DNA of 56,399 nucleotides from Symbiobacterium thermophilum (GCA_020725105.1 DYFQ01000015.1:6321-62719); one strand, 5' to 3'; shown: positions 19,073 through 27,979, counted from the stretch's first letter. Numbers and translations: made by a program. Notes: generated by a model not told the origin, from the letters alone.

Positions 19073-19804
19073 TCACCGGGGAACCAGCCCCTCGGGAGCC
19101 AGCAGCCACGGGCTCAGGAGGGTGAACAGGCCGAGGAACCCCTGCGCCAGGCGGGAACCTTCCACCGCCACCCGCAGCCAGCCCAGGGCCGGCCAGGCCA
19201 TGAGCACCGACAGGAGCACCAGCGCCACGACGAGTCCCAGCGCGCCTTCCAGGAGCCCCAGGGCGAGCCCGCCGAGGCGGTCGGCGGCGGCGCCGATGCC
19301 GCTGGCCTCCAGAAGCCCCGCCAGCACCCGGCCGAGCAGGCCCGCCGCCAGCCTGACCAGCAGGTAAACGAAGAAGAAGCCCAGACAGGTGGCAAAGGCC
19401 ACCGCCAGCACGTAGGCCACCATCTCCGCCACGGTGCTGGCGCCGGCCGCCCGGGCCGCGCCAAGCAGTGGCCGCGCCAGGCCCACCAGCCCGTCGGCCA
19501 GACCCGCGGGAAGTCCCAGGGCCCTGATGGCGGCGACCACCTGATCGAGCCGGCCGGCGTCGGGCGCGGCGGTCAGCGCAGGCGTGGCCAGGGGTAGCCG
19601 AGCCTGGAAGAAGCCGGTCACCCGGGCGACCAGGTCCAGGCGGGCGTCGAGCCAGGCGGCGGCCGGGCGGGCGTACCAGACGCCGAGGACGAGCCCGCCC
19701 AGGGCGCCGGCCGCCCGGACCAGCATCCCGACAAGTCCCCGCCGGAGCCCGACGAAGGCGCTCCAGCCAAGCAGCAGCACGATCAGCCAGTCCAGCCAGT
19801 TCAA
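19073..19804 (-). CDS. CvpA family membrane protein
   Basis: Polytopic membrane protein; 243 residues from TTG 19804. The N-terminus LNWLDWLIVLLLGWSAFVGLRRGLV matches the CvpA start (LDWLIVLLLGWSAFVGLRRG), named after colicin V production; functions proposed for the family include envelope stress and cell-separation roles. Further helices occur around 30-50, 120-160 and 185-215. TTG overlaps the stop of the upstream small membrane protein in TTGA, so the two are translationally coupled. Confidence 0.8.
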   Translation of the reverse strand: MNWLDWLIVLLLGWSAFVGLRRGLVGMLVRAAGALGGLVLGVWYARPAAAWLDARLDLVARVTGFFQARLPLATPALTAAPDAGRLDQVVAAIRALGLPAGLADGLVGLARPLLGAARAAGASTVAEMVAYVLAVAFATCLGFFFVYLLVRLAAGLLGRVLAGLLEASGIGAAADRLGGLALGLLEGALGLVVALVLLSVLMAWPALGWLRVAVEGSRLAQGFLGLFTLLSPWLLAPEGLVPR

Positions 19805-20184
19805 GGCGATCTCCCCGAGCCACTCTGGTCGTTGATCCACCGCCCGACCAGGTAGGCCGCCACCGCCGGCACGGCGGGGTCCACCCGGCCGCCCACGAAG
19901 ACCTCGGCCAGGGCGACGGCCCCCGCGGCCAGCAGCCCCAGGCCAGCGTACCACGCCGCGCCGCGCATGAGGTCCTCCAGGAACAGGATCTGGTCCCGCG
20001 GCCACAGGAGGAGGCCGAGCCCGTCTCCCACCAGCCTGGTGGTGACGAAGACCGCCACCGACCGGCCCACCAGGCCGATTCCCGGGACGTGGCGGATCAG
20101 GGCCGCCGACAGAGCCACGGCGGCCGCGGCCACCACCACCATCAGGAGCACCAGGTTCAGCCGGTCTCTCGCGGCCAGGGCCAA
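19801..20184 (-). CDS. Small membrane protein, unknown
   Basis: I do not recognise this family. 127 residues with three or four hydrophobic segments (LVLLMVVVAAAAVALSAALI, YAGLGLLAAGAVALAEVFV and a weaker C-terminal one). It sits seven bases after the beta-propeller gene and overlaps the CvpA-type gene by four bases, so the three form one transcription unit. No catalytic motif is seen. Confidence 0.6.
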   Translation of the reverse strand: MALAARDRLNLVLLMVVVAAAAVALSAALIRHVPGIGLVGRSVAVFVTTRLVGDGLGLLLWPRDQILFLEDLMRGAAWYAGLGLLAAGAVALAEVFVGGRVDPAVPAVAAYLVGRWINDQSGSGRSP

Positions 20185-20191
20185 CCCTCCA

Positions 20192-21415
20192 TCAACGGCC
20201 GGGAAGTTCCAGAGCCCGCGCGGCCCCCGTGGTCGCCACCAGCAGCAGCAGGTCGCCGGCGGGCGCCGCTGCCGCGGCCGCCCACTCGCCGCCGGCCGGC
20301 GCCGGCTCGGCCCAGAGGAGCCCCGCGTCGGGCCCGAGCCCGAGCGCCAGGCGGGCGGTGACCGCCACCACCTGTTCCGGGAGGTCGGGGTCCGCCGGGC
20401 CGGAGGCCAGCGTGAGAAACCTGGCGGCGCCGCTCAGCCGACGCTGCCACCGGACCTCGCCGTCGGGGCGGTAGGCCAGCAGCACGGTGGTGCGTGGGAG
20501 CCACGGGTGCTCACCCAGCACGATCACGCCGCCGTCCCGGGTTACCGCCACGTCACGAACCCGGCCCGGCGCCGGCCGCTCCCATTGCAGGTGCCCCCGG
20601 GCGGAGACCGAGTACACCGCCCGGGAACTGATGGCCGCCACCGCCCCGCCGGCCCCCACCGCCACCCTGAACAGCACCTCTCCCTCGCGCCGGGGACTCC
20701 ACTGCCAGCCGGCCCCCCCGGGGTCCCAGACCGCGACCGCGCCGCCGCCCGCCGGCCCGGGCAGGTAGAGCGCGGCTGCCAGGCGAGGACCGGGGCCGCC
20801 CGCCGCCAGGTGAAGCACGGCACCGTCGGCCAGGCGGTGGGCGGCGGTCTGCCGGCCGGCGGGGTCCACCACGAGCACCTGGACGGGTAGCGCGCCGGGG
20901 GGGTCGGTCTCGAGGGGCGGGGCCGCCACCGCCACCGCCGCGCCGGTGACCAGGGGCAGGAACGCCTGGACGGCGCCGGGGAGCGGCCGCTCCCATACCG
21001 CCCCGCCGCCGGGACCCAGGGCCCGCAGCCCGTCGTCCCCGGCCACCAGCCCCAGCCAGCCAGCCTCGGTGGCCGGGGCGGCCACGAGCCCCACCGCCGC
21101 CCCACCGGGCACGGCCAGCTCGCCCACCACCTGTCCGCTCCGGGTGCGCACCTCCAGCACGGGGCCGCCGGCAGCGCCGGCCCACAGGCCGGCGAAGTGG
21201 CCACCGGGCGAGACCAGCGGCCGGCCTTCGGTGCCTGCCTGCACCCCCCACAGTTCCCGCGGCCCCTCGGCCGCCGGCGGCTCGCCGGGCGACGCTTCCC
21301 GGGCCGGCGAGCCCCACCGCGCCGGCGGAAGGCCCGCGGGCCGGCCGAGGATCGCCAGACCGAAAAGCAGCAACAGAAGGATGGCGCCGCCCCACGCGTG
21401 ACGGATCCCGACCAC
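20192..21415 (-). CDS. Membrane-anchored beta-propeller (PQQ/WD-like) protein, unknown function
   Basis: 407 residues. An N-terminal membrane helix (AILLLLLFGLAILG) is followed by a Pro-rich linker and repeated beta-strand blocks typical of propellers: GGAVWERPLPG, AVYSVSARGHLQWERPAPG, VLLAYRPDGEVRWQRRLSG and LLWAEPAPAGGEW. The repeated small-x-G-x-hydrophobic-W pattern resembles PQQ-type blades. No enzyme motif is visible, so a scaffold or sensor role on the outer membrane face is likely (inference). First gene of a three-gene unit with two membrane proteins. Confidence 0.65.
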   Translation of the reverse strand: MVGIRHAWGGAILLLLLFGLAILGRPAGLPPARWGSPAREASPGEPPAAEGPRELWGVQAGTEGRPLVSPGGHFAGLWAGAAGGPVLEVRTRSGQVVGELAVPGGAAVGLVAAPATEAGWLGLVAGDDGLRALGPGGGAVWERPLPGAVQAFLPLVTGAAVAVAAPPLETDPPGALPVQVLVVDPAGRQTAAHRLADGAVLHLAAGGPGPRLAAALYLPGPAGGGAVAVWDPGGAGWQWSPRREGEVLFRVAVGAGGAVAAISSRAVYSVSARGHLQWERPAPGRVRDVAVTRDGGVIVLGEHPWLPRTTVLLAYRPDGEVRWQRRLSGAARFLTLASGPADPDLPEQVVAVTARLALGLGPDAGLLWAEPAPAGGEWAAAAAAPAGDLLLLVATTGAARALELPGR

Positions 21416-21514
21416 ACCCCCAGCTTCACGAACACCATTCGGGCCGGGGTGGGGATGTCCTGTCGGGGCGGGCGACAGGGGCGGGCCCCGGCTGGCAGGG
21501 GCCCGGCTGCGCGC

Positions 21515-22612
21515 TTACCGCCGGCCCCCTCTCACGAGGTCGATGGTGACGTAGGCCAGGGGAAGGAGGCCAAAGAGGCCCATCAGCGGGTAGACCCAGC
21601 CGACCAGGGCCGCGAACCCGGCCCGGGCCATGGGATACGCCACCGCCACGGCGGCCAGCCCGGCGTGCCGGTCGGGCCAGCCCAGCCCGGCCTTCAGCCT
21701 GGTGCCCACGGCGAAGGCGTTGGCGACGCCGGTGGTGAGGATGGCGACCCACAGGGCGGCCACGGTGAGCGTTCTCAGGGCCGGACTGTCGCCGGCCACG
21801 GCCAGCAGCGGAATCTCCCGCTGCCACACGGCGGGTCCCCCGGCCAGGCAGGCCAGGGTTATGCCGGCGGCCAGGGCGCCGAGCCCGCCGGCGCCCACGG
21901 CCGCCGCCCTGGCGGCCTGGCCCGGGTCGAGCCCGTTGCCCAGCGGCACCAGCACCCCGGCCGCCAGGACGGCATTGTAGGTCACGTACAGCAGCGCCGC
22001 CAGGACCCAGGCCCCCGGGGCTCCGGTGTTGGGCAGGGCGGCCAGGGCCTGCCAGGTGGCGGGCCGCGCCGCCGCCCGTAGCCCAAGGGCCACCCCCACC
22101 AGAGTCAGGGCGGGCACGGTCAGGGAGTTGACCACCAGGACTCCCCGGCTGCCGGCCGCCACGGCCACCGCGATGGCGGCGGCGGTGGCCAGGCGACCGG
22201 CGGCGGTCGGCAGCCCCCAGTACTCGTGCATCAGCGCGCCGCCGGCGGCGACCATCACCCCTGTGGTGGCGGTCCAGAAGGCGACCAGGCTCAGGTCCAG
22301 CCAGGATCCGACCCGCCGGCCGGCCGCCGCGAGAAGTAGCGCGGCATAGGTGGGCGCGCCCCGCCTCCGAGCCGCGCCGAAGAGGACCAGGGCCACCACG
22401 AAAAAGCCGGCCGTGGCCAGGCCCATGCCCCAGAGCGCCTGGGGCCCGAAGCGGCCGAAAAAGACCAGGAGCTCCCGGCCGGAGAAAAACCCCGCCCCGA
22501 CCACGGCCCCGACGTAGACCAGTCCCACCGGCCAGGCGGCGGGCGTGCCGGACCCGGCCCGGCGGACGGGCCGGGGCCGTCGAGGCTGGACAGGGGGGTG
22601 AGACATCGCCAT
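21515..22612 (-). CDS. YkvI-family membrane transporter-like protein
   Basis: 365 residues from ATG 22612, with GGAG just upstream. Ten to eleven hydrophobic segments; the start VGLVYVGAVVGAGFFSGREL resembles the first helix of LeuT-fold transporters, where G-x-G-F near the unwound helix binds substrate. YkvI-type proteins in Bacillus have this pattern; substrate unknown. It is divergent from yyaC, and the possible yyaC promoter lies in the 120-base gap. Confidence 0.65.
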   Translation of the reverse strand: MAMSHPPVQPRRPRPVRRAGSGTPAAWPVGLVYVGAVVGAGFFSGRELLVFFGRFGPQALWGMGLATAGFFVVALVLFGAARRRGAPTYAALLLAAAGRRVGSWLDLSLVAFWTATTGVMVAAGGALMHEYWGLPTAAGRLATAAAIAVAVAAGSRGVLVVNSLTVPALTLVGVALGLRAAARPATWQALAALPNTGAPGAWVLAALLYVTYNAVLAAGVLVPLGNGLDPGQAARAAAVGAGGLGALAAGITLACLAGGPAVWQREIPLLAVAGDSPALRTLTVAALWVAILTTGVANAFAVGTRLKAGLGWPDRHAGLAAVAVAYPMARAGFAALVGWVYPLMGLFGLLPLAYVTIDLVRGGRR

Positions 22613-22667
22613 GGCGCCTCCGGTGCTGGGCGGACCCGACAGGACCATCCTATGCCCGTCAGGCGGC

Positions 22668-22696
22668 GAATATTGCCTGAAATCAAGCCATATACT
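22668..22696 (+). promoter_or_regulatory. Sigma-E-like sporulation promoter for yyaC
   Basis: GAATATT (22668-22674) fits the -35 consensus KMATATT, then a 14-base spacer, then CATATACT (22689-22696), one mismatch from the -10 consensus CATACANT. The spacing is within the known 14-15 range. The start point would be about 22703. Confidence 0.55.
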
Positions 22697-22733
22697 GCCT
22701 ACTGACCTGTCGCCCGGTCGGAGGTGTCGCCCG

Positions 22734-23381
22734 TTGCCCGAGACCGAGTTCGCCCCCGAGGCGGTCCGTCGAGCCACGGAGTTCAGGATCGCCGCCGACG
22801 AGGCCGGCGCGGCCGTCCGCCTGGCGGCGCGGCTGCGGGAGCTGGTGGGCCCGGACCCGGCCGAGGCGCGCCGGCCGACGGTGGTCTTCTGCATCGGAAC
22901 GGACCGGTCCACCGGCGACTGCCTGGGACCGCTGGTCGGCAGCCTGCTGGAGGAACGGCGCCCGCCCGGTCTGTTCATCCACGGCACGCTGGCCGAACCG
23001 GTTCACGCCGCCAACCTCACCGAGGTGCTGGGGCTCGTCCGGTCCCGGTACCCGAGACCCCGGGTCCTGGCGGTGGACGCGTGCCTCGGGGCGCTGGACA
23101 GCGTGGGCAAGATCACCCTGGGGCCGGGCGCCATCCGCCCGGGGGCCGGCGTGAACAAGCACCTGCCTCCGGTGGGGGATCTTCACATCACCGGCGTGGT
23201 GAACGTGGGGGGGTTCATGGAGTACTTCGTGCTGCAGAACACCCGGTTGCACCTGGTTGTGAGGCTGGCCCGGGTGATCGCCGACGGCCTGACCCTCCAT
23301 GCCGAGCAGCTGTACGCGCTGGCCGGCCTATCGGCCTCGGGGGAGGCGGCACCGGCCGGGGGCTGCCGGGCGGGGCGTTAG
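22734..23381 (+). CDS. yyaC: Spore protease YyaC family protein (DUF1256)
   Basis: Member of the YyaC/germination-protease-like family present in endospore formers. 215 residues from TTG 22734, with CGGAGGTG upstream. Conserved features include VVFCIGTDRSTGDCLGPLVG near the start of the core, RVLAVDACLG, and the glycine-rich ITGVVNVGGFMEYFVLQNTR. The frame is open upstream but that region holds the promoter. In Bacillus yyaC lies next to spo0J; here it is about 4 kb from parB, on the opposite strand. Its stop overlaps the convergent YkuS-type gene by four bases. Confidence 0.85.
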   Translation: MPETEFAPEAVRRATEFRIAADEAGAAVRLAARLRELVGPDPAEARRPTVVFCIGTDRSTGDCLGPLVGSLLEERRPPGLFIHGTLAEPVHAANLTEVLGLVRSRYPRPRVLAVDACLGALDSVGKITLGPGAIRPGAGVNKHLPPVGDLHITGVVNVGGFMEYFVLQNTRLHLVVRLARVIADGLTLHAEQLYALAGLSASGEAAPAGGCRAGR

Positions 23382-23626
23382 CGCTCCAGCCCGCGCGTCT
23401 CGACGGCCCGCACCACGTCGTCGAAGGAGAGGCCGTGGGCGTTGATGACGGGGGCCTGGGTCGTGACGTCCTGAATCCCCATCACGTTATCGTCGGCGCC
23501 CGACACGACCACCGCGTCCACCTCCAGGAGGTTGCCCGGGCTCGGGTCAACCACCCGGTAGCCCCGCCGCCGGAGGTAGGCGGCCAGGCCGGTCAGGCTC
23601 GGTTCCACGGCGACGGTCTTGGACAC
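23378..23626 (-). CDS. UPF0180 (YkuS-like) protein
   Basis: Small conserved Firmicutes protein of unknown function; 82 residues from GTG 23626. Typical features are KTVAVEPSLTGLAAYLRRRG, the central VDAVVVSGADDNVMGIQDV and PVINAHGLSFDDVVRAVE. The start has only a G-rich stretch as ribosome site, so it is moderately certain. Its stop overlaps yyaC, which is convergent. Confidence 0.8.
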   Translation of the reverse strand: MSKTVAVEPSLTGLAAYLRRRGYRVVDPSPGNLLEVDAVVVSGADDNVMGIQDVTTQAPVINAHGLSFDDVVRAVETRGLER

Positions 23627-23675
23627 CCGGGACCCCCCCTGGCCGCCGGGCCTGGGGCCCTGCGGCGGGCTGGGG

Positions 23676-24353
23676 TTAGTGTGCGCCCGGCCCCGGGCCG
23701 CCATTCCCGGCCGCCCCCGCCCGGCGGGCGCCGGCCAGCAGGTGGACGACCTCTTCGTCGGTGGTCTGGTCGAAGACCTCGTAGAACTGGCCGACGGCGA
23801 AGAAGGGCTCCGGCGCCGCCAGGCACACCAGGTGGTCGACCTCGCGCTCCAGGCGCACCAGGGTCTCGGGCGGCGCCACCGGGACCGCCAGCACCAGCCG
23901 GGAGGGGCCCCGGGCTCTCACCGCCCGCAGGGCGGCGGTGATGGTGAACCCGGTGGCCACGCCGTCGTCGACGACGATGACGGGCCGGCCCGCGGGGTCC
24001 GGGGCCGGGTGGCCGGCGCGGTAGCGTTCCGTCCGGCGGCGGATCTCCTCCCGCTGGCGGGCGATCTCCCGCTCCACGTAGTCACGCTCCACGCCCAGCC
24101 GGGCGATGGCCGACCGGTCGAGCAGCGGCTCGCCGGTCTCGGTGACCGCGCCGATGGCCAGCTCCTCGTTGAAGGGGGCGCCCAGCTTCCGTGGGATGAT
24201 CACGTCGAGGGGCGCGGCGAGGGCTCGGGCGACCTCGTACCCGACGACCACGCCGCCCCGGGGCACGGCCAGCACCAGGGGGTGGCTACCGGCGTAGGAG
24301 GCGAGCCTGGCGGCCAGTCGCCGCCCGGCGTCGGTGCGGTTGGCGAAGCGCAT
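23676..24353 (-). CDS. Phosphoribosyltransferase-domain protein
   Basis: 225 residues from ATG 24353. The PRPP-binding loop is VIVVDDGVATGFTITAAL (about 120-137), and the N-terminal segment LVLAVPRGGVVVGYEVARAL is typical of the stand-alone PRTase family of about 220 residues. The substrate is unknown; this family lacks the pocket motifs of the hypoxanthine or uracil enzymes. It lies 13 bases after the lipid kinase gene on the same strand and is probably co-transcribed with it. Confidence 0.8.
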   Translation of the reverse strand: MRFANRTDAGRRLAARLASYAGSHPLVLAVPRGGVVVGYEVARALAAPLDVIIPRKLGAPFNEELAIGAVTETGEPLLDRSAIARLGVERDYVEREIARQREEIRRRTERYRAGHPAPDPAGRPVIVVDDGVATGFTITAALRAVRARGPSRLVLAVPVAPPETLVRLEREVDHLVCLAAPEPFFAVGQFYEVFDQTTDEEVVHLLAGARRAGAAGNGGPGPGAH

Positions 24354-24366
24354 GGGGCGCACCCCC

Positions 24367-25287
24367 TCAGGCCAATTGCCCTGCGGGTTCTGGCTCCACC
24401 AGCACCCGCAGGGCGCCAGGCAGCACGCGGAAGACGGCCGGGCTCTCGCTGACCACCTCCCCGTCGGCGTGGATGGCCAGCGGCCGGTCGGCCGCCAGTA
24501 CCCGCACCTCGCGGGCCCGGACGACCCGGACCTTGGGGTGGCGCACGTGGGTGCCGGAGAACACGCGGGGCAGCACCCCCAGCGTTTCAAGCTTCCCCAG
24601 GTCGCCGCCGATGCAGACGTCAAGCAGGCCGTCGTCGATCTCGGCGGCGGGACACATCATCATGCCGCCGCCGTAGAACCTGCCGTTGCCCACGGCCATC
24701 AGCAGGAGCGGCTCGGCGAACGGCTGGCCGTCCAGTTCGTAGCGGACGGCCACCGGGTGGTACGCGGCAAGGATCTTGAAGACGCCCAGGAGATACGTGA
24801 GGGGTCCCGGCAGCCGCTTGGGGGCCCGGTTGACTTCGCGGGCCACCTCGGCGTCGAAGCCGATCCCGGCGATGTTGCAGTACGTCCGGCCGTTCACGTC
24901 CGCCAGGTCGACGGCGCGCTCCCGGCCCCGCGCCACCAGCCGGACCGCCGCGCCGGGCTCGCGGGGAATGCCCACCGTCCTGGCGAAGTCGTTACCGGTG
25001 CCGGCCGGGACGACGGCCAGCGCTGGCCCGGCCGGGAGCGCCACCGCCGCCAGCCCGTTCACCACCTCGTGAACGGTGCCGTCTCCACCGACGGCCACCA
25101 CCAGCCGGGCGCCGTTTCCGGCGGCCTCCTCGGCCAGGTCCCGGGCGTGGCCCGGGTGCTCGGTAACCAGTTCCCGGTGGGCCAGACCCGCCGCCCGGCA
25201 GGCGTCGGCCACGGCGCGGCGCCAGGCCAGCGCTCGCCCGCGGCCCGCGACTGGGTTGAAGATGCAGACGGCCTCCAACGTGCTCAT
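24367..25287 (-). CDS. Diacylglycerol kinase-like lipid kinase (DagK/YegS family)
   Basis: Probable cytoplasmic kinase of diacylglycerol or a related lipid; 306 residues. The nucleotide-binding motif VVAVGGDGTVHEVVNGL is near residue 64, and VVPAGTGNDFARTVGIP follows at about 92. The C-terminal beta-sandwich contains FYGGGMMMCPAAEIDDGLLD, typical of the family. It probably helps recycle lipids from envelope polymer synthesis (inference). Bactofilin lies 56 bases upstream. Confidence 0.9.
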   Translation of the reverse strand: MSTLEAVCIFNPVAGRGRALAWRRAVADACRAAGLAHRELVTEHPGHARDLAEEAAGNGARLVVAVGGDGTVHEVVNGLAAVALPAGPALAVVPAGTGNDFARTVGIPREPGAAVRLVARGRERAVDLADVNGRTYCNIAGIGFDAEVAREVNRAPKRLPGPLTYLLGVFKILAAYHPVAVRYELDGQPFAEPLLLMAVGNGRFYGGGMMMCPAAEIDDGLLDVCIGGDLGKLETLGVLPRVFSGTHVRHPKVRVVRAREVRVLAADRPLAIHADGEVVSESPAVFRVLPGALRVLVEPEPAGQLA

Positions 25288-25343
25288 CCTCGGCGCTCGA
25301 CGTGGGTGTGGCCGCCCCGGTGGGCTGGCCGGCCGGCCCGCGG

Positions 25344-25739
25344 TCAGTCGGCCTCCGCCCGCCGCGGAGCGCCCGGAGGGGCCGGGGGCCGTTCGGGGGC
25401 CCGCATCTCGCTGGCACCCCGGAATACGGCGCCGTCGGCGATGACCAGGCCGGCCACCTTCACGTCGCCAAAGAGCCGGCCGGTGGGGACGATCTCCAGC
25501 TTGCCCTCGGCCTCGACGTTGCCGCGGACCTCCCCGGCCACCGTCACGTGGCGGGCCTTGATGTTGGCGACGACGGTCCCGGTCTCGCCCACGATCAGGT
25601 CGCCGCGGTGCAGGATCTCGCCCTCGACCCGGCCGTCGATGCGGACGACACCGGCCGAACTGATGGTCCCCTTGAACTCGGTGCCCTTGCCGATGATGGT
25701 GTCGACCTTGTCAAAGCTCGGGCCCTGCCGCTTGAACAT
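25344..25739 (-). CDS. Bactofilin-family polymer-forming protein
   Basis: Cytoskeletal protein that forms filaments through a right-handed beta helix; 131 residues. The core from about 14 to 105 is a run of short beta turns (ISSAGVVRIDGRVEGEI, GETGTVVANIKARHVTVAG, GNVEAEGKLEIVPTGRLFGD). The N-terminus MFKRQGPSFDKV could aid membrane contact, and the C-terminus is a Pro-rich tail. The upstream M23 peptidase gene is 45 bases away, the well-known bactofilin-peptidase pairing. Confidence 0.92.
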   Translation of the reverse strand: MFKRQGPSFDKVDTIIGKGTEFKGTISSAGVVRIDGRVEGEILHRGDLIVGETGTVVANIKARHVTVAGEVRGNVEAEGKLEIVPTGRLFGDVKVAGLVIADGAVFRGASEMRAPERPPAPPGAPRRAEAD

Positions 25740-25784
25740 GCGTCCCTCCCGCTACCCCCGGGGTCGGTAGGGCCCTCGGGGTGA

Positions 25785-26804
25785 CTAGCGCTGCGACCCT
25801 GCCGCCGCGACCAGGTCGGCCGGCTCTCGCAGATAAGCCCAGGGATTGACCGGTTTGCCGTTGATCCACACCTCGTAGTGAACGTGGGGTCCCGTACTCT
25901 GCCCGGTGGAGCCGACGTAGCCGATGATCTGGCCCCGCCGGACCAGGGTTCCCACGGTGACGGCGTTCTTGGAGTTGTGGCCGTAGAAGGTGGAGTAACC
26001 GAAGCCGTGGTCGATGATGACCGTCAGCCCGTAGGCGCTGCGCCACCCGGCGAAGACCACGCGCCCGTCGCCCGTGGCCACGATGGGGGTGCCGTAGCGG
26101 GCGGCGATGTCGAGGCCCTCGTGGAACTGGCGAGTGCCGCTGTAGGGCGAGGCGCGGTAGCCGTAAAAGGAGGTGATCACCCCCCGGACGGGCCAGCCGG
26201 CGGGCTTGGCCGCCAGGTAGGCCAGTTGCCGGGCGACCTCGGCGCGCAGCGTCTCGAGGCTCTGCAGCCGGAGTTCCATCTCGGCCCGCACCTGCTCCAG
26301 ACCCAGCTTGGCCAGGTGGGCCTCGCGGAGGGCCTCGCGGCTCACCGTACCGGTCTGGTCGGCCCCCTGGCCGCTCAGGCTGACGACCCGGCGGGGGGTG
26401 GCGGCCGCGACGGTGGCGGCGGTACCGGCGAGTTCTTCCGGCAGCAGCGGGAGGCTCCCCGACGGGGAGCGGGCCGGCTGGCTGTCCAGCCTGAGCATCT
26501 CCCGGAGTTGCTGGTCCAGCTCCTGCAGCCGGCGCATGTTGTCCTGGAGGGTCTCGGTCTGGGCGGTGAGGAACTCGATCTGGTGCTTCTGCTCGCGGTT
26601 GATGGTCCGGAGTTCGTGCAGCTCTACCAGCTGGGCCTTCATCTGCTGGTAGGCGTTGGTGAAGACCAGGAGGGAGATGACCAGGGCGACCACCAGGAAG
26701 CCTAGCAGCTGCACGGAAGCCAGGTGGAGCCGGACGGTGAGGACGGTCCGCTCGGAGTGAGGGACGACGATGATGGTGAAGTGTTTCTTGGAACGCCAGA
26801 ACAT
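25785..26804 (-). CDS. M23 peptidase with coiled coil, paired with bactofilin
   Basis: Membrane-anchored murein endopeptidase; 339 residues from ATG 26804 (an in-frame GTG lies three codons earlier). A short cytoplasmic start, one membrane helix (QLLGFLVVALVISLLVFTNA), a coiled coil at about 50-110, a linker and a C-terminal M23 domain. Zinc motifs FHEGLDIAARYGTP and GPHVHYEVWINGKP are intact. The short N-terminal tail (MFWRSKKHFTII) is the expected contact for bactofilin in such pairs (inference). Confidence 0.9.
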   Translation of the reverse strand: MFWRSKKHFTIIVVPHSERTVLTVRLHLASVQLLGFLVVALVISLLVFTNAYQQMKAQLVELHELRTINREQKHQIEFLTAQTETLQDNMRRLQELDQQLREMLRLDSQPARSPSGSLPLLPEELAGTAATVAAATPRRVVSLSGQGADQTGTVSREALREAHLAKLGLEQVRAEMELRLQSLETLRAEVARQLAYLAAKPAGWPVRGVITSFYGYRASPYSGTRQFHEGLDIAARYGTPIVATGDGRVVFAGWRSAYGLTVIIDHGFGYSTFYGHNSKNAVTVGTLVRRGQIIGYVGSTGQSTGPHVHYEVWINGKPVNPWAYLREPADLVAAAGSQR

Positions 26805-27022
26805 CGCCCTCACCCCCCGCGTTGCCGGTACCGGGCACCCTCGCCCTCCTGGCCCCGCTGCCGGGACCGGAAGGGGGCTGGAGCTCTCTTAATCTTCATC
26901 GGCCGGGCAGCATCGGGACGTTACCCGGCCCGGGCGGTGGCAGCGCCGGCCGCTTGGGCCCCTGGCGCGCGGGAAACGAAAAGAGAAGGTGACACCGGAC
27001 TCGACGCGGCCCGCACGCCGCG

Positions 27023-27979
27023 TCAGGAAGGCTTCGCTGGGAAGGCTGGGATTTCCTGCTGGCTCCCGGCGGCTTCCCCGGCCTGACCGGAAGCCCCGGC
27101 GCCGGCCTGCAGGAGCCCGCCGCCAGGCTCGGGAGCCAGCAGGTCCACCACGCGGTTCAGTTCGTCCAGGCCGTAGCACTCCACCTCGAGAACGTACTTC
27201 TTCCGGGCGCTCCTGACCCGCACCAGGGTGCCGAGGGCCTGCCGCAGGCGGGCACTGACCGCTTCCAGCGCCGGATCGGCCGACCGGGCGGCCGGCCTGC
27301 CCCGCGCCGGGCCCGCTGCCGGGGCCGGGCGGAGCTGACGGGCCAGTTCTTCCACCTGGCGCACGGTCAGGCCCTCGGCCTCGATCCTCCGGGCCAGCTT
27401 CAGGCGGACCCCTCTCGGCTCGATGCCGGCCAGGGCCCTGGCGTGCCCCGCCGAGAGGGCCCCCTGGCGGACCCGGACCTGGATCTCTGGCTCCAGGTTC
27501 AGCAGGCGCAAGGTGTTGGTCACGTGGACCCGGCTCTTGCCCACCTTCTGAGCGATGGTCTCGTGGGTCAGGCCGAACTCCGCGATCAGGCGCTGGTAGG
27601 CGGTGGCCTCTTCAATGGGGTTCAGGTCTTCCCGCTGCAGGTTCTCCACCAGCGCCAGCTCGATCATTTCTCCGTTGGTGAACGGGCGGACCAGAGCGGG
27701 GATCCGGTCGAGGCCGGCCCGCCGGGCGGCGCGCCACCTGCGCTCACCGATCACCAGTTCGTACCCCTCGCCGGCGGGCCGGACCAGTACCGGCTGCACC
27801 AGACCGTGCTCCTGGAGCGACCGGGCCAGTTCGTCCAGGCCGGCCTCGTCGAAGTCCTGCCGGGGCTGGTACGGGTTGGGGCGGATGTCCGCCACCCGCA
27901 GCCGGACCACGTCCCGCTGGTCCGGAGAGGCCTCCGGGATCAGCGCCGCCAGACCTTTGCCCAGGCCCGGCTTACGCAT
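27023..27979 (-). CDS. parB: Chromosome-partitioning protein ParB (Spo0J)
   Basis: CTP-dependent clamp that loads at parS sites and organises the origin; 318 residues from ATG 27979 (AAGGAGG site). The CTPase motif GERRWRAARRAG is near 80, after the ENLQREDLNPIEEA region; the helix-turn-helix includes THETIAQKVGKSRVHVTNTLRLL. The C-terminus has a dimerisation segment plus an extra Gly/Ala-rich tail. The start overlaps the end of parA by eight bases, the usual coupling. Confidence 0.96.
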   Translation of the reverse strand: MRKPGLGKGLAALIPEASPDQRDVVRLRVADIRPNPYQPRQDFDEAGLDELARSLQEHGLVQPVLVRPAGEGYELVIGERRWRAARRAGLDRIPALVRPFTNGEMIELALVENLQREDLNPIEEATAYQRLIAEFGLTHETIAQKVGKSRVHVTNTLRLLNLEPEIQVRVRQGALSAGHARALAGIEPRGVRLKLARRIEAEGLTVRQVEELARQLRPAPAAGPARGRPAARSADPALEAVSARLRQALGTLVRVRSARKKYVLEVECYGLDELNRVVDLLAPEPGGGLLQAGAGASGQAGEAAGSQQEIPAFPAKPS

